A stretch of 64,000 nucleotides of DNA from Diphasiastrum complanatum (taxonomy: Eukaryota > Streptophyta > Lycopodiopsida > Lycopodiales > Lycopodiaceae), in contig CM055110.1 in NCBI GenBank assembly GCA_029204225.1, positions 22,212,881 to 22,276,880 on the forward strand, written 5' to 3'. Shown piece after piece: positions 47,670 to 58,408 of the stretch; within the stretch, counting starts at the first letter, position 1; each line of letters starts with the position of its first letter. Position numbers and translations under genes: made by a program. A model generated the notes under the pieces. That model made no database searches. It saw nothing but the letters and a program-made list of their open reading frames with translations, and had not been told where the DNA came from.

Positions 47670-50600
47670 CATCTAAGTCTGGGACTGGTCGTGAGGGAAC
47701 GTCGTCTGGAGAAAAAGGAGGTAATCTGAAGCTGTGTGTCAGGAGCAATCTGATGCTGAGGCTGGAGATCCCGTCGTAATAGAAACATCTCTCGGACCAT
47801 AAGTGCAACACAACATGGATCCTCATATGTAACGAGTGAGCGCAAAGTAACTAGTGTACCCCTGAACAAGCAATGCTATCTCCCACGAATCTCATAATAA
47901 GCTGGGCAAATGAAAATAAAATGCTCCTCAGTCTCTACTGCCCCTAGGGAACAAAGCTGGCAGATCTTGTCCTCTCGTGGGGTACCCTGAAACCAGCCAG
48001 TCTCAATCTCAAGCTGGTGTGAAGAGACACGGAGCTGACCCAATATGAATCTGAGACCATGTGATAATCCAAATCGTAGGTACAGTGGTATGGGGACCCT
48101 GATACATCTGTCTCCAAAAAATGAAGCCGATAAAAGTCGGGTTTGACACCCAACTGACCATTCCACGCTCGATCTAGGTAAGCTCTATAAATGAATCGTC
48201 TGATGTAGTCATGGGTACCAGAAGGAAGGGCAGTGGTAGAGATGCCAAGTGTGCTAAGAAGTCTGGAGGCCTGAGAAAACCAAGCCACATGGTAGCCCTG
48301 ACTGTAAAGATGCTGAGATGAAATGAGAGCAACCTGAGTATATCTCTGCTCAGAAGACTGGAACACACTGACGCGCTGAATATATGTGATGAGCTGGAGT
48401 AAGGCATCAAGGTACATGGGCGGGACCGCAAACTCAGCAAGGATGATCTGATGTGGTACTGAAGGCTTAGCCCGAATCATGCGTGAAAGCATAGTGATCT
48501 GTAACCGTGAGATACTAGCCCAGTCATATGAGGTAAGGCCCGTGCACAATGCAGCCGATGCATGTAGAGCTGCAGGAGAAACAATGGTATCAAAAAGCCG
48601 ACACTTACTCGAGGCATCTCAAATAGACTTACGGAAGCAAAATCTCTCCACCTAGGCAAGGGAAGCATGGCCTTTCCCAAGCCTACTAGAGGCTGCCTGT
48701 CTCATACTAAATATAGGACCAGTAAAAAGGGTGCCCAAGTAAGTGTAGGAAGGGACAATCTCTAACGGCCGACTGTCAAAAAGGAGCTCCTATCTCAACA
48801 TAAAGCTCCTGGAAGTGTTGAAGATCATCACCTTGGTCTTCACAATGTTCACCCCTAGACCCCATCTGGAACAGAAATCATGAAGACAATCAATCTGTCT
48901 CTGTAACCCCTCTCTAGTAGGTGAAAGTAGAACCACATCATCTGCATAAAGAAGAATAGTGATCAAGATGTCCCAAGTCTGCACCCAGAACCACCACACT
49001 GCTCGATAACTCGCTCCAACTCATCAATATATAAGCCAAAAAGTGTAGGCGAGAGGGAACATCCCTGCTTCACCCCAATAGTGCTCATGATCTGCTCTGA
49101 GATACCTCTGTCACTTCGGAAACATCCCAATATTTTCTCATAGAGTGTCATCACTACTAGGACTGTGTCATCAAAAAAACCAAGGTCTCGTATCCGCTAG
49201 ATGAGTAAGGAGCGTCAGACAGAGTCAAAGGCCTTCCTAAAGTCAACGAAGCAGCAATAAACTCGCTCTCGCCGGTGCCGAGCTTCCTCAATAATAGCTC
49301 TAAGAGTAAAGATATGATCTGTAGTAGAATAATGAGCTCTAAACCCAGCTTGGCCCATAGCATGCAATCTCCTGGTCTCTGACTCAGTACTCACAGCTGA
49401 CTGAAGAATAATGCCATACAACTTCGTAATAACGTGCCCAATCATAAGAGTCCGATAGTTACTAGGATTCTTGGGATCACCATTCTTGTGTATGGGATGG
49501 ACGATGTTGGTGCACCAAGGAGAAGGAAAACCAGAGACAACGGCTTGATTTAGTAGAGTGGTTAGGAGAGGTGATAGTAAATCAGTAGCATGGATTAAAA
49601 GCTCGGATTCAACGTCATCAATATCCCTGGCTTTATTGGTGTTCATTTTCTTGATGGCATTGTGGACCATATCAGAGGTGAAGAAGGTAAACTCAAGAGG
49701 TCTAGGGGAGATGGAGATAGGTGTGTCGGTATTGATGGTATACAAGGCAGTGGCATACTCAGTCCAAATGCGTAAATCATCAAGGAGCGGAGGTGGAGCA
49801 CGGGGAATGAACTCACGCCAAAATGCGCCTGTGGAAGAACTATAGAGAAGACCAATAAGTCGTCGCTCTTCCAAACTATCATATGCCCGTTTCTTACAAC
49901 AAAGTAAGCGGGTAAAGAGACGACGAGTGGGTTGTAAGAGATGAGGGGTGTGCATGCGAGCATGTGTGACAAGGTGATGATGGGAACGACACTCATCGTC
50001 ATACCAAGGTGGGCGCACCAGTCTAGGTTTGTTGTTATTTTTGTTATGATGGGGTCTAGAGGAGAAGGAAGCAGCGGCAGCTGTATGGAGTGTTGTGGTA
50101 AGGAAGGAAGCTTGCACTTCAAGCGGGCTGTGATGTGGAAAAATGTGGAGCGGTGGGGTGAGCAAATGCTGATAGGTAGGTGCGAGTGAATGGTCAAAGA
50201 TGTATTTGGGTGCACGAGGTAATGGTGGAGGTGAGCACTGTCGAGGCAGATAAATAGTACCAAGACTAAAGGAAAGGAAGGAGTGATCAGAAAGAGTGGT
50301 AGGAGAAATATGAAAATCATGGATGAGGGAAATGGTTGATGGTGATCCCATAAGGTAATCAACAATACTATGGCCGCCACTGAGGGGATGGCAGGTGTAT
50401 CTGCCAAAGTCGGGCCAACAGGTTAAGCCATTAAAAATGGCCAACTCATGAGCTTCTCCTAATTGTAGCAAGTATTCGCCATAAGTGGTAATGGGGCCCA
50501 AAGTGTCTTCAGAAATCCTAGTAACACACAAGTCATCTCCATCAAGGGCACGTATGCGAAGCTGGTCCATAAAATCATAGAAATCAGACTGCCGTGAGAC

Positions 50601-51080
50601 TGTCCTGGCATTAAAGTCACCAGTAAGAAAAATGTAACCTCGCTCTGCAAATCTGATAATGTCTGTAGAAAGATCAATGTAGGGTGAACCAATACCCTCT
50701 ACAAAGAAAGAAGATACTGGAGGGAAATAGCAAGCTGAAACAAAGATGTCTCTGTCAGAACCAACGCTATGTCCGTCAATGCGGAACCAGATGTACCGCG
50801 AGTGTTCATCATGGCTGACGAACTCAAAAATAGGATGTAGCGACTCCCTATAAAGGCAAGTGACCCCACCAGATCCTCTCCCACTAGCAGATCTCATCTC
50901 ATGTCGATAGACCGAGTCCCATCTGTATCCTAGAAAAGTCGGTAAACCTCTATCCTGACTCTCATGAGTCTCCATAAAAAGTAATAAATCTCTCTTACCA
51001 ATGAAGTCAAGCAGATCACCCGCAATGGACGATGAATGTATGTCGTTACAATTCCAAACCCCAATCTACAAGCGGCGAGG
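47670..51080 (-). pseudogene. LINE-B ORF2: endonuclease, reverse transcriptase, C-terminal zinc region
   Basis: The frame begins upstream of the ATG at 50975, since 'GVWNCNDIHSSSIAGDLLDF' and 'LLLFMETHES' (endonuclease start) are read before and through it. Endonuclease motifs include 'LTGDFNAR' and 'LSDHSFLSFS'. RT motifs are 'CCFVDFRKAFDSV' (frame end at 49215), 'GVKQGCSLSPTLFGLYIDEL' and 'LLYADDVVLL'. The C-terminal part has a CX2C...HX4C segment ('CQLCSLGAVETEEHFIFIC'). It ends with 'YEDPCCVALMVREMFLL' and an Asp-rich tail. Frame breaks occur near 49215, 49160, 48970, 48790 and 47900. Catalytic residues look intact. Confidence 0.85.
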
Positions 51081-51121
51081 ATGGGGCCCCAGTATCTCCC
51101 AATACCGGGCGCCCCAAGTCC

Positions 51122-51690
51122 CTATTTCTCAGCATCCTTGGGCACATCATCAATGTATCGGATTCGACCATCCCTGTAGAGAACATGTCTACCTGTCGCT
51201 TTAGCTTCTTGGAAGGCTTTACGCCTTTCCTCAACCTGTAAATATGTAAGATCATCATCCATATATATTTGAGGGCCACGTAGTTTAGCTCTACAACGCA
51301 AAGCATCACGACGGCTCTCCAAGTAAAACGAATGATGAGGGTAGCATTATCTCTGGTTGTTCTCCATGCTGAATCTAAATCTCTATTGTGGTGCCCAAGT
51401 GTACTTTCAAGGAAACATTTTGCTTCTTCAAGAGCATTTTGAGAGTTTGAGATGCCCCTTACTCGAATATTGTATGCCTTTTGCTCCCTAGATCTTTCTT
51501 CTGAAAGAGTAGCTGAAATAACCGAAGAGATAGGGGCACTTGGTGTGTTACCTTTTTTGATAATAGCTGCCCACAAGAGGGTTTCCTCCTTCTGCTTCTC
51601 AATTTTTTCCTCCAATTCTTTAAGTTTGTGCGATGGCTCAGGTGTAGCAAGAAGAGGCTGAGATTTGACTTCTTTTCTCAAAAGATCCAT
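51122..51690 (-). pseudogene. LINE-B ORF1
   Basis: ATG at 51690, directly after a (GA)n run. The protein has a coiled-coil-like Lys/Glu helix ('LKELEEKIEKQKEETLLWAA'), 'SVISATLSEERSREQKAYNI' and 'RVRGIS', then after a frameshift near 51320 'RRDALRCRAKLRGPQIYMDD', 'DLTYLQVEERRKAF'. Plausibly an RNA chaperone like L1 ORF1p. The C-terminal half is inferred by pattern only. Confidence 0.75.
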
Positions 51691-51691
51691 T

Positions 51692-51770
<79 letters not shown>

Positions 51771-51830
51771 AATCACCACACACACACACACAAACACACC
51801 ATAACCCACCCAAATGCACACACTCTCTCT
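51691..51830. repeat. (CT)n(CA)n microsatellite upstream of LINE-B ORF1
   Basis: CT repeats span about 51697-51750 and CA repeats follow with interruptions to about 51795. The CT array is only a few bases from the ORF1 start codon. Confidence 0.9.
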
Positions 51831-51832
51831 CT

Positions 51833-52106
51833 CCCTCACTCACCATAACTCTCTCTCCCGCCCTCTTTCTCTCCTCTCTCGCTGTCTCTCGGGCTTCCGC
51901 GGACTGTTCTGCTGCCCGCGCGCACCCTTCTGGTTTTTTTTGTTTTAAACTAAATAACGTGTCCGGGGCCCTCACTCACCATAGCTCTCTCTCCCGCCCT
52001 CTTTCTCTCCTCTCTCGCTGTCTCTCGGGCTTCTGCGGACTGTTCCGCTGCCCGCGCACGCCCTTCTGGTTTTTTTTGTTTTAAAATAAATAACGCGTCC
52101 GGGGCC
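51833..52106. repeat. 136-bp tandem duplication
   Basis: Two copies (51833-51968, 51969-52106) start CCCTCACTCACCATA and include a CT-rich stretch, TCTCGGGCTTC and GTGTCCGGGG/GCGTCCGGGG ends. A similar CCCGCCCTCTTTCTCTCC word with GC-rich end is found at 61836-61930. Confidence 0.9.
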
Positions 52107-52265
52107 CAGACGCGTTCTGGGCCGCGGACGCGTCCGCGTCCGGGACGCTGGACGAGTCCAGAAAAAAAATTGAAAAAGAAAATAGGACGCGTCCGACCCC
52201 GCGTCCGCGGAGGCGTCCAGGTCCGGGCGTCAGACGCGGACACCAAAAGGCTGCGTCCTCCCCGG
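52107..52265. repeat. GC-rich island of GACGCGTCC words
   Basis: Very CpG-rich, with repeated GGACGCG / CGCGTCC half-palindromes separated by an A-rich spacer. Related islands lie at 54660-54970, 61880-61985 and 63460-63490. Probably the ends of a DNA-transposon family, perhaps hAT-related. Confidence 0.6.
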
Positions 52266-52576
52266 ACCCTCATGTCTGGTTCTTAGAAAAGAAAATAAGT
52301 TTGAAATTCAGTAAAACAATTGTTTTTTGGATTTAACTTTTTCTTTAAACTTAATATAAACTTCACTGATGGGAGGGACATTTCGAACAGTTTGGCCTCT
52401 GCATGTGTCTCCCATCTTATGCTCTTTTCATCTCTGTTAAGAGGTGAAATGAGGACAGGACTCTTACAGAGTAAATAGGGTTAGAAGTAAATTTGATAAA
52501 TAGAAATTATAACAACAAACACAGTGGGTTTCAGCTTGCCAACTTTGAAAAAACGTGATAGACCATGTTAGCACCA

Positions 52577-52975
52577 GTCAGCACACAAGGTCGCCTGTGC
52601 TAAAACAAAATAGCAGCATCCTCTTTGTCACAGATATATAAAGAAGCATGTCTGCAGATCGATCTAATTTCAGTACAAAAAGCATCTACTCGCCGTCTTA
52701 TATTGATCACGTCAAACCACCAACCTTAAACTAGACTGAAGAAATAAAATTTACAAAACTTTTAGCCGTCAGCACAGAGGGTCGCCTGTGCTAAAAGAAA
52801 ATAGCAGCATCCTCTTTGTCATGTTAAAAAGTGCAACAGATATATAGAGAAGCATGTCTGCGAATCGATCTAATTTCAGTACAAAAAGCATCTACTCGCC
52901 ATCTTATATTGATCACGTTAAACCACCAACCTTAAACTAGACTGAAGAAATAAAATTTACAAAACTTTTAACCAT
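52577..52975. repeat. 191-bp tandem duplication in intron
   Basis: Two copies (from 52577 and 52768) share GTCGCCTGTGCTAAAA, TAGCAGCATCCTCTTTGTCA, a GATATATA segment, CATCTACTCGCC and ACTAGACTGAAGAAATAAAA. The second has a small insertion (GTTAAAAAGTGCAA). No coding sequence. Confidence 0.9.
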
Positions 52976-53139
52976 CAGTTCATAGCACTTTAGGATCCAG
53001 ATATGATTGTTATGCATGCATCCACAATGTAATAGCTTTCAATTTTTCTCAGATATACGACCTCTAGCCATACAACAAAATGCTGAATATTCACTGTCAT
53101 AAAGATGTTGATATAAATTGTAACCCCAACAATACACAC

Positions 53140-54149
53140 CAGAAAGAAGGTTCACGAGATCGGGGATTATAGCGGTTTGATTTTGCTTGTTCCTCCTTCC
53201 AAGAAGAGTGAGCATCTGTTTGCCTCAATTCTGCATTATTTCCATCATCCCCAGACCGTATACCATCAGGCTCAGTGATCATAGTAGTGATACGCAACAG
53301 TTCAGGATTTTTCTGTACCGCACTTTCATTCTCAAAGTCTTCCACATCCAAAAAATGCTCCGTATCATCGTCAAGTGCGGGGAGAAGTACAGCATCCCTT
53401 CAGGCCAGAACCACCACCCCAGAGAAAAAATGATTTGAGTTATTAGAAGGATTTGAAAGACTAAGGATATTCCATTCTGACAAAAACTCTGGGTACCAAT
53501 AGACTAGAGTGTATGCCCACCAGGTCATCCAATCTCTAATGTACTTGCTGGTATTGTATATGGAACGCAAAAGGTAAAAAAATATAAAAATAAAGACATG
53601 GAAAGTTAGAACAGAGAAATGCAATGCTGTAGGTACATAATAGATTCAAGTACGTAATTTCTTATACATGGGCTTTGAAACCTTAAGCTGAAAATCATAC
53701 ATGGTGCATTGAGCTTATATGCACAGAATTCTTATAGAAGACTCTAATTAAGCTGTTTCCTAGAGCAGCAAAGAAACCCAGTATAATTCTTGCTTAATGG
53801 TGGGAGACTTTTGCATGCTTTTATGTTTTTCAATCTGCCACTACAAGTAAATCTTGTTAAATAGCTAGTCAATTGGGAATAGGAGCTCTATTGGTGTTTT
53901 GAAATACTTGCAAAGCATGTTTGACATCAGGTTGTCAAAGTGGGTAGATGTTTAAGATAGGAGGCTGATCAAGATTGCAAATTTCTGTGTCAAATTCTGT
54001 TTGACATTGTCCTAACATTTGAAATTCCACACCTGCTTCGTTAGAAAAAGACCGATCAGACATTACCATAGAGGAGGTCTTGCTTTGAGCAACTCTGAGA
54101 TCAATATCAAAGAACCACACACAAACTCCGGAGGTTGTTGAAGTGCCAC
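53140..54149 (-). CDS. SWA2: NOC1/SWA2-like gene, two upstream exons
   Basis: Exon 54149-54067 (83 nt) starts after a TTTTTGATGCAG acceptor and encodes 'VALQQPPEFVCGSLILISEL', then 'LKARPPLW', the core of the CBF/MAK21 domain. Exon 53397-53140 (258 nt) encodes 'DDDTEHFLDVEDFEN', an Asp/Ser/Gln-rich spacer and 'YNPRSREPSF'. The latter joins across the next intron to 'CNADRTCWWEL' at 45059, splitting a Cys codon 2+1. Donors are GTAATG and GTGTGT. All four exons add to 1,284 nt with consistent phases. Exons further 5' are not found up to 64000. They are either in the repeat-filled region or outside the window. Confidence 0.85.
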
Positions 54150-54650
54150 CTGCATCAAAAATCACAAGTTTATAGATGCATGGCTGAACATCAGCTTATT
54201 CTTTTACTTTGGAGGCCAACTGAGAGAACTAGCTGCCTTGAAGGAATATATATCAAATACCAGTGTTCTGTATCACGCATCCAACTAGAAAGTATGAACA
54301 AACTTGCCATGTTATATAATCATCTTCAGGATATAGAAATGACACACAGACTATTCTCTCCCCTACTTGTATTACTCCTTATAACGAAGTAGTCATAAAC
54401 TATGAAAGAATGCTCAAACCTGGCACTTAAATATTTGCTTATCATTCAGCATCAAGATAAGTGTTGTTCTTATATGCAATCATTACAATTCCCTTGTGTA
54501 TTATTTTGGGTCTTCAGACAGCATGAGCAGGCTCCCCACAATAACATATATTGCTAGGGATTGTTGAGCGACCAGTTGTGACCTGACTTAGAAGGATCTA
54601 CAGCCTTAAGTCCTTTGACAAGGTATTTGAGTATATATATATATATCTAA
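54150..54650 (-). other. Intron upstream of the 54067-54149 exon
   Basis: I looked for the expected upstream CBF/MAK21-domain exon and saw none. The stretch is AT-rich, unique-looking, and ends at a (TA)n run near 54632-54647. Confidence 0.5.
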
Positions 54651-54891
54651 GGTAGGTTACCCCGGGCGCAGACGTGTTGCCGGACACGCGCGTCCGCACC
54701 CGGTGTGGGCGCGTCCGGGGTGAGCGAAAAAAAAAAAATTTAATTTTTTTACGTGTATTTTAGGTTTAAAAAAATTAAAGAATTAAAAAAAAAATGGACG
54801 CGCCCGACCCCTAGGCACAGGGTCAGGCGCGGACGCGCCCAAGCGCCGGATTCAGGCGTAAAAATGGGAAAAACCCCCCGGAAGCGCATCC

Positions 54892-54936
<45 letters not shown>

Positions 54937-55030
54937 CGAAGCGGACGGTGGACGCAGACGCGCGTCCAAACGGTCCGATTTTTTGAAAAAAAAAAAATTG
55001 AAAAAAATAAATAAAAATACAGGCACCTTC
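54650..55030. repeat. GC-rich island with (AT)n core and A-rich spacers
   Basis: GACGCGCCC/GGCGCGTCC-type words at 54660-54720, 54795-54850 and 54940-54975 surround an (AT)19 run (54896-54935) and A-rich spacers. The composition is the same as the islands at 52107 and 61880. Confidence 0.7.
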
Positions 55031-55040
55031 CCACACTGTC

Positions 55041-55740
55041 CCCCATCCCAAAAGCAAAATATAAGCAATTTATGGCCCCTGTTTTTCCCCCGGAATTAAT
55101 TATCAGAGGGTGTCTGGCACCCACCTGCCCCCTCCTGTTAAAAAATAGGAAAACGGTACCAAAAAAATTTGCAACAGACCTAACCACTGCCCATGCCTCC
55201 CATAACTGAGATATTACCAAACAACGAGGAGTAATGAGCAGTTCATAAATTATTATGAACCTTCATTGGGAACTAAGCTCCAAAAAAGCGGCAAAGAAAG
55301 ATCTAAAAGTGGTTTTGAGTGAAGATGATGGTTTGTATGGCAAACATATTACTGATTTGGGGTTTAGGGTGCATCAGTGACTGTCTCAAAGAAGTGAATG
55401 CTCACCAGAGGATTTGGGAGAGGTGAACGCTCACCAGAAGAGTGACAAGCTCTCAGGACCAGAAGTCTCTGGGGGAAATCAATGCTCACCAGAAGAGTGA
55501 CAAGCTCTCAAGACAAGAAACCAGAAGACCTACACACTACTATGTCTTATATGATGAGATCAGTTTCCCCCCCGATGAACTTCAACAGCTTACTAGTTAT
55601 CTATGCAAAACTGTGTCATTCACTACAGAAAACCACAAGACCTACACACTACTGTGTCTCGGTTGATGAGATCGGTTTCTCCCCGGATGAACTTCAACAA
55701 CTTACTAATTACGTATGGCACTACTTCAACACGCTACAAC
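55041..55740 (+). repeat. Long dispersed direct repeat, left copy
   Basis: From CCCCATCCCAAAAGCAAAAT onward it matches 63515-64000 for at least 480 bp with few differences (shared GGAATTAATTATCAGAGGG-like, TTTGCAACAGACCTAACCAC and TAAATTATTA.GAACCTTCATT words). Both contain repeated GCTCACCAGAAGAGTGACAA units. Both continue into the 112-bp repeat. Confidence 0.9.
55542..55740. repeat. 112-bp tandem repeat, array 1
   Basis: Two units start at 55542 and 55654. They share GATGAACTTCAACA.CTTACTA and a pyrimidine-rich TTTC(T/C)CCCC(G/C)GATG block. Confidence 0.85.
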
Positions 55741-55789
55741 ACGCGGTCGAAATTTTGCGTATCAACACGGGGGCTCCCAAACATCTCCC

Positions 55790-57080
55790 AGTTTTCAGGT
55801 CCCGACCGGACAAAGTGTCCCGGGAGCCCTGTTTAATGTCGAACTTCGGACGGACGTTGCGGGCCGACCGTTGATCGTTTCCTCGTCTTGTCTGTTCCCA
55901 CAGGTTCCTATCGAGGTTGTCCACTGGTCGAAACAGACGGCACCTGAAACGGATCCCATTTGGAAAAACGGGGCCGTCAGACGGAAAGCTGCAAAACTAG
56001 TCCATTTCGCTTGACCTAAATGCGTTTCTCTCCAGTCGAAGGGCCATTTTGACCGAACGATACCTGAATCGAGCCAGGCTCGATCCCTTGGGTTTGTATC
56101 GGGATCACGAACCTGTGGACTGTGTTCCTGGACCATTAATGCATTCTACACAGTACCATGGCCTATGTGATGAGATAGATTTAGGGTGAATGGACACCAG
56201 TAGAGTGAATGGTCAACAGAACTATGCCATTCACTACAGGGACCACAGGACCGACCATCCTGCAAGAAGTATTGCTCTATAGCTCTGTCAACACAGGCCT
56301 GCACAGTACTATGTCTTATATGATGTGATTGGTTTCCCCCCGGATGAACTTCAACAGCTTACTAATTACTTATGCAAAACTGTTTCATTCACTACAGGGA
56401 ACCACGAGAACTACACAGTACTATGTCTTATATGATGTGATCGGTTTCCCCCCGGATGAACTTCAACAGCTTACTAATTACTTATGCAAAACTGTTTCAT
56501 TCACTACAGGGAACCACGAGACCTGCACAGTACTATATCTTATATGATGTGATCAGTTTCCCCCCGGATGGACTTCAACAGCTTACTAATTACTTATGCA
56601 AAACTGTTTCATTCACTACAGGCCGTCCGTCCGTTCGTTCCTCGTCCTGTCTGCTCCCACAGGTTCCTGGCGAGGTTGTCCGTTGGCCGAAACCGACGGC
56701 ACCCGAAACGGATCCTGTTTGGAGAAACTGGGCCGTCGGACAGAGAGCTGCAAAACTAGTCCATTTTGACCGAACGACACCTGAATCGAGCCAGGCTCGT
56801 TCCCTTAAGGTCGTATCGGGATCACGAATCGGTGGACAGTATTCCTGGACCATTTTGTCGATTCCAAATGTTTTCAAGTCCCGATCGGACAAAGTGTCCC
56901 TGAAGCCCTGTTTGATGTCGAACTTCGGAAGGGCGTACTGGGCCTGCCGTCCGTCCGATCCTCGTCCCGTCTGCTCCCACGGGTTCCAATAGAGGTTGTC
57001 CGCTGGCCGAAACCTACGACACCTGAAACGGATCTCGTTTGGAGAAACAGGGACGTCGAACGGAGAGCTGCAAAACTAGA
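55790..57080. repeat. GC-rich ~320-bp repeat (three partial copies) around array 2
   Basis: Words such as CTG(C/T)TCCCAC(A/G)GGTTCC recur at 55892, 56651 and 56971. Each is followed by GAGGTTGTCC, GGATC...TTTGGA and GAGCTGCAAAACTAG blocks. TCCCGA.CGGACAAAGTGTCC lies between copies. No protein domain in any frame. Confidence 0.75.
56311..56622. repeat. 112-bp tandem repeat, array 2
   Basis: Units start at 56311, 56423 and 56535, exactly 112 bp apart and nearly identical, ending in CATTCACTACAGG. Same unit as array 1. Confidence 0.95.
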
Positions 57081-57580
57081 TATAGATCGCTGATTGTTTG
57101 CTACTTGACAGCCACAGAGTGCTGTTTCTGATCTGATCGCTGGTGGAGTAGCAAATCTGATCGCTGGTGGAGCTGCAGATCTGATCTGGTCAGATCATTG
57201 TACCTACAGACCTGCTACCTGTTGGTTTGCTGGCAGAATCAGAAGTTTTCGCATGTCAATCGCTGGTTGCAGGGATTGTTTTCAGATTACAGATCGCTAT
57301 CTGATCATTGTCAGCCAGCTGTCAGAGCACTGCTGGACAGAAATCAGTTCGCTGGACGAGATTAGATCGCTGGACAGAAATCAGTTTGCCGGACAGAAGT
57401 CAGATCGCAAAAGAAGTTTGCTGGCTGTTTACAATCAGAACGTTGGTTGCTGGGAATCAGATCACTGATCTGTTTGCTACTCTTTTTGCAGAGATTTTGG
57501 TTATTGATTTCTAAAGGAAATCTTAATTGAATTTGAAGAGACACTGATTGCTGAAAAATCAGGCTATAAAGGTCAGCATT

Positions 57581-58408
57581 ATGGCAGGATTGAACGACGC
57601 TGTGTTGCCGGAATCTAGCAAGCTAGATGGAACGAACTACAGCATATGGAAGTTCAAGATGCAAAATATTCTCCAAGACAGAGAATATTGGGAGATCGTC
57701 ACAGGTGTTGAGATACCTCCTACCACTGACAGAGAGTTGCGGGAGTATCAAAAACGTAGAAGAAAAGCTCATCATATCATCAACTTATCAGTTAAAGATA
57801 TGATTATACCTCATATCAGAGATGTTGCTGGACCCAAGGAGGCTTGGGATATACTGAAGAACTTGTATGAGACGGTAAATCAGTCACGGATCTTGTTCTT
57901 GACTGATAAACTTCACACGTTGAAGATGGGTACAGGTGAATCAATAACGGCAACTTATTGTAGTTGGAGAAAGTGTTCAAGATTCAGTATTGGTATCCAT
58001 TATACTTAATAGTCTACCTTTGGCCTATCAAAACTTTGTAATGATGCTATTGTTAAGAGAAACGAGGCCTTCTTTCGATGAGCTAAATGCCATCTTACTA
58101 CAGGAAGAAATGAGACGACAGAATATTGTAAACAGGGACGATTTCAAGAAACAGGCATTCCTGGCAAAGAAGCAAGAGCAAAGTTCCAAGAAGGGTGGCA
58201 AAGGGAAGAAGAAGAAGAAAAAGCAGCAAGATATGGAGGAGAATCAATCAAATCGGTCAGAAGATGGAAAGAAAGTGGTTCGAAAAGGAAACTGCTTCAT
58301 TTGCAGAAAATCAGGACATCATGCAAAGGAGTGCTGGCACAACAAGTTCAAGAAAAAGCAGGATGGAAATTTTGCTAAAGAAGAAGAAATTTCTAACGCA
58401 AAATTGAG
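57581..58408 (+). pseudogene. RLC-5 gag
   Basis: ATG at 57581 (MAGLNDAVLPESSKLDG...). The copia gag domain is recognisable: 'LDGTNYSIWKFKMQNILQDR', 'KEAWDILKNLYETV', 'RILFLTDKLHTLKM'. A frameshift near 57990 moves to the next frame ('LNSLPLAYQNFVMMLL', 'EMRRQNIVNRDDF'), which carries a Lys-rich stretch and a standard CX2CX4HX4C knuckle (CFICRKSGHHAKEC, near 58290). Confidence 0.85.

Larger units (their letters stand above)
47231..51690 (-). mobile_element. LINE-B, nearly full-length non-LTR retrotransposon in the NOC1/SWA2 intron
   Basis: Minus-strand order is ORF1 (51690-51122), ORF2 with apurinic-type endonuclease, RT and C-terminal Cys/His domain (about 51080-47670), 3' UTR, and the family 3' end (GGCATGGAAAAGACATTAA near 47262) with a CTTT/CT tail. 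It is the reference copy for LINE-A and the smaller fragments. Both ORFs carry frameshifts. Confidence 0.85.
45060..53139 (-). other. 8,080-bp intron of NOC1/SWA2 holding nested repeats
   Basis: Bounded by a GTGTGT donor (53139) and TTCTTCAG acceptor (45060) on the minus strand. It contains, from its 3' side, unique-looking sequence (45060-46560), a hAT transposase N-terminal fragment, GT and GA microsatellites, LINE-B in the gene's own orientation, CT/CA repeats, a 136-bp tandem repeat, a GC-rich island and a 191-bp tandem duplication. The flanking exons remain in frame, so the gene tolerates the load. Confidence 0.8.

Noticed and set aside
55542-56622. CRISPR-like array
   Set aside because: The 112-bp units are contiguous without unique spacers, and the genome is clearly a plant nuclear one.
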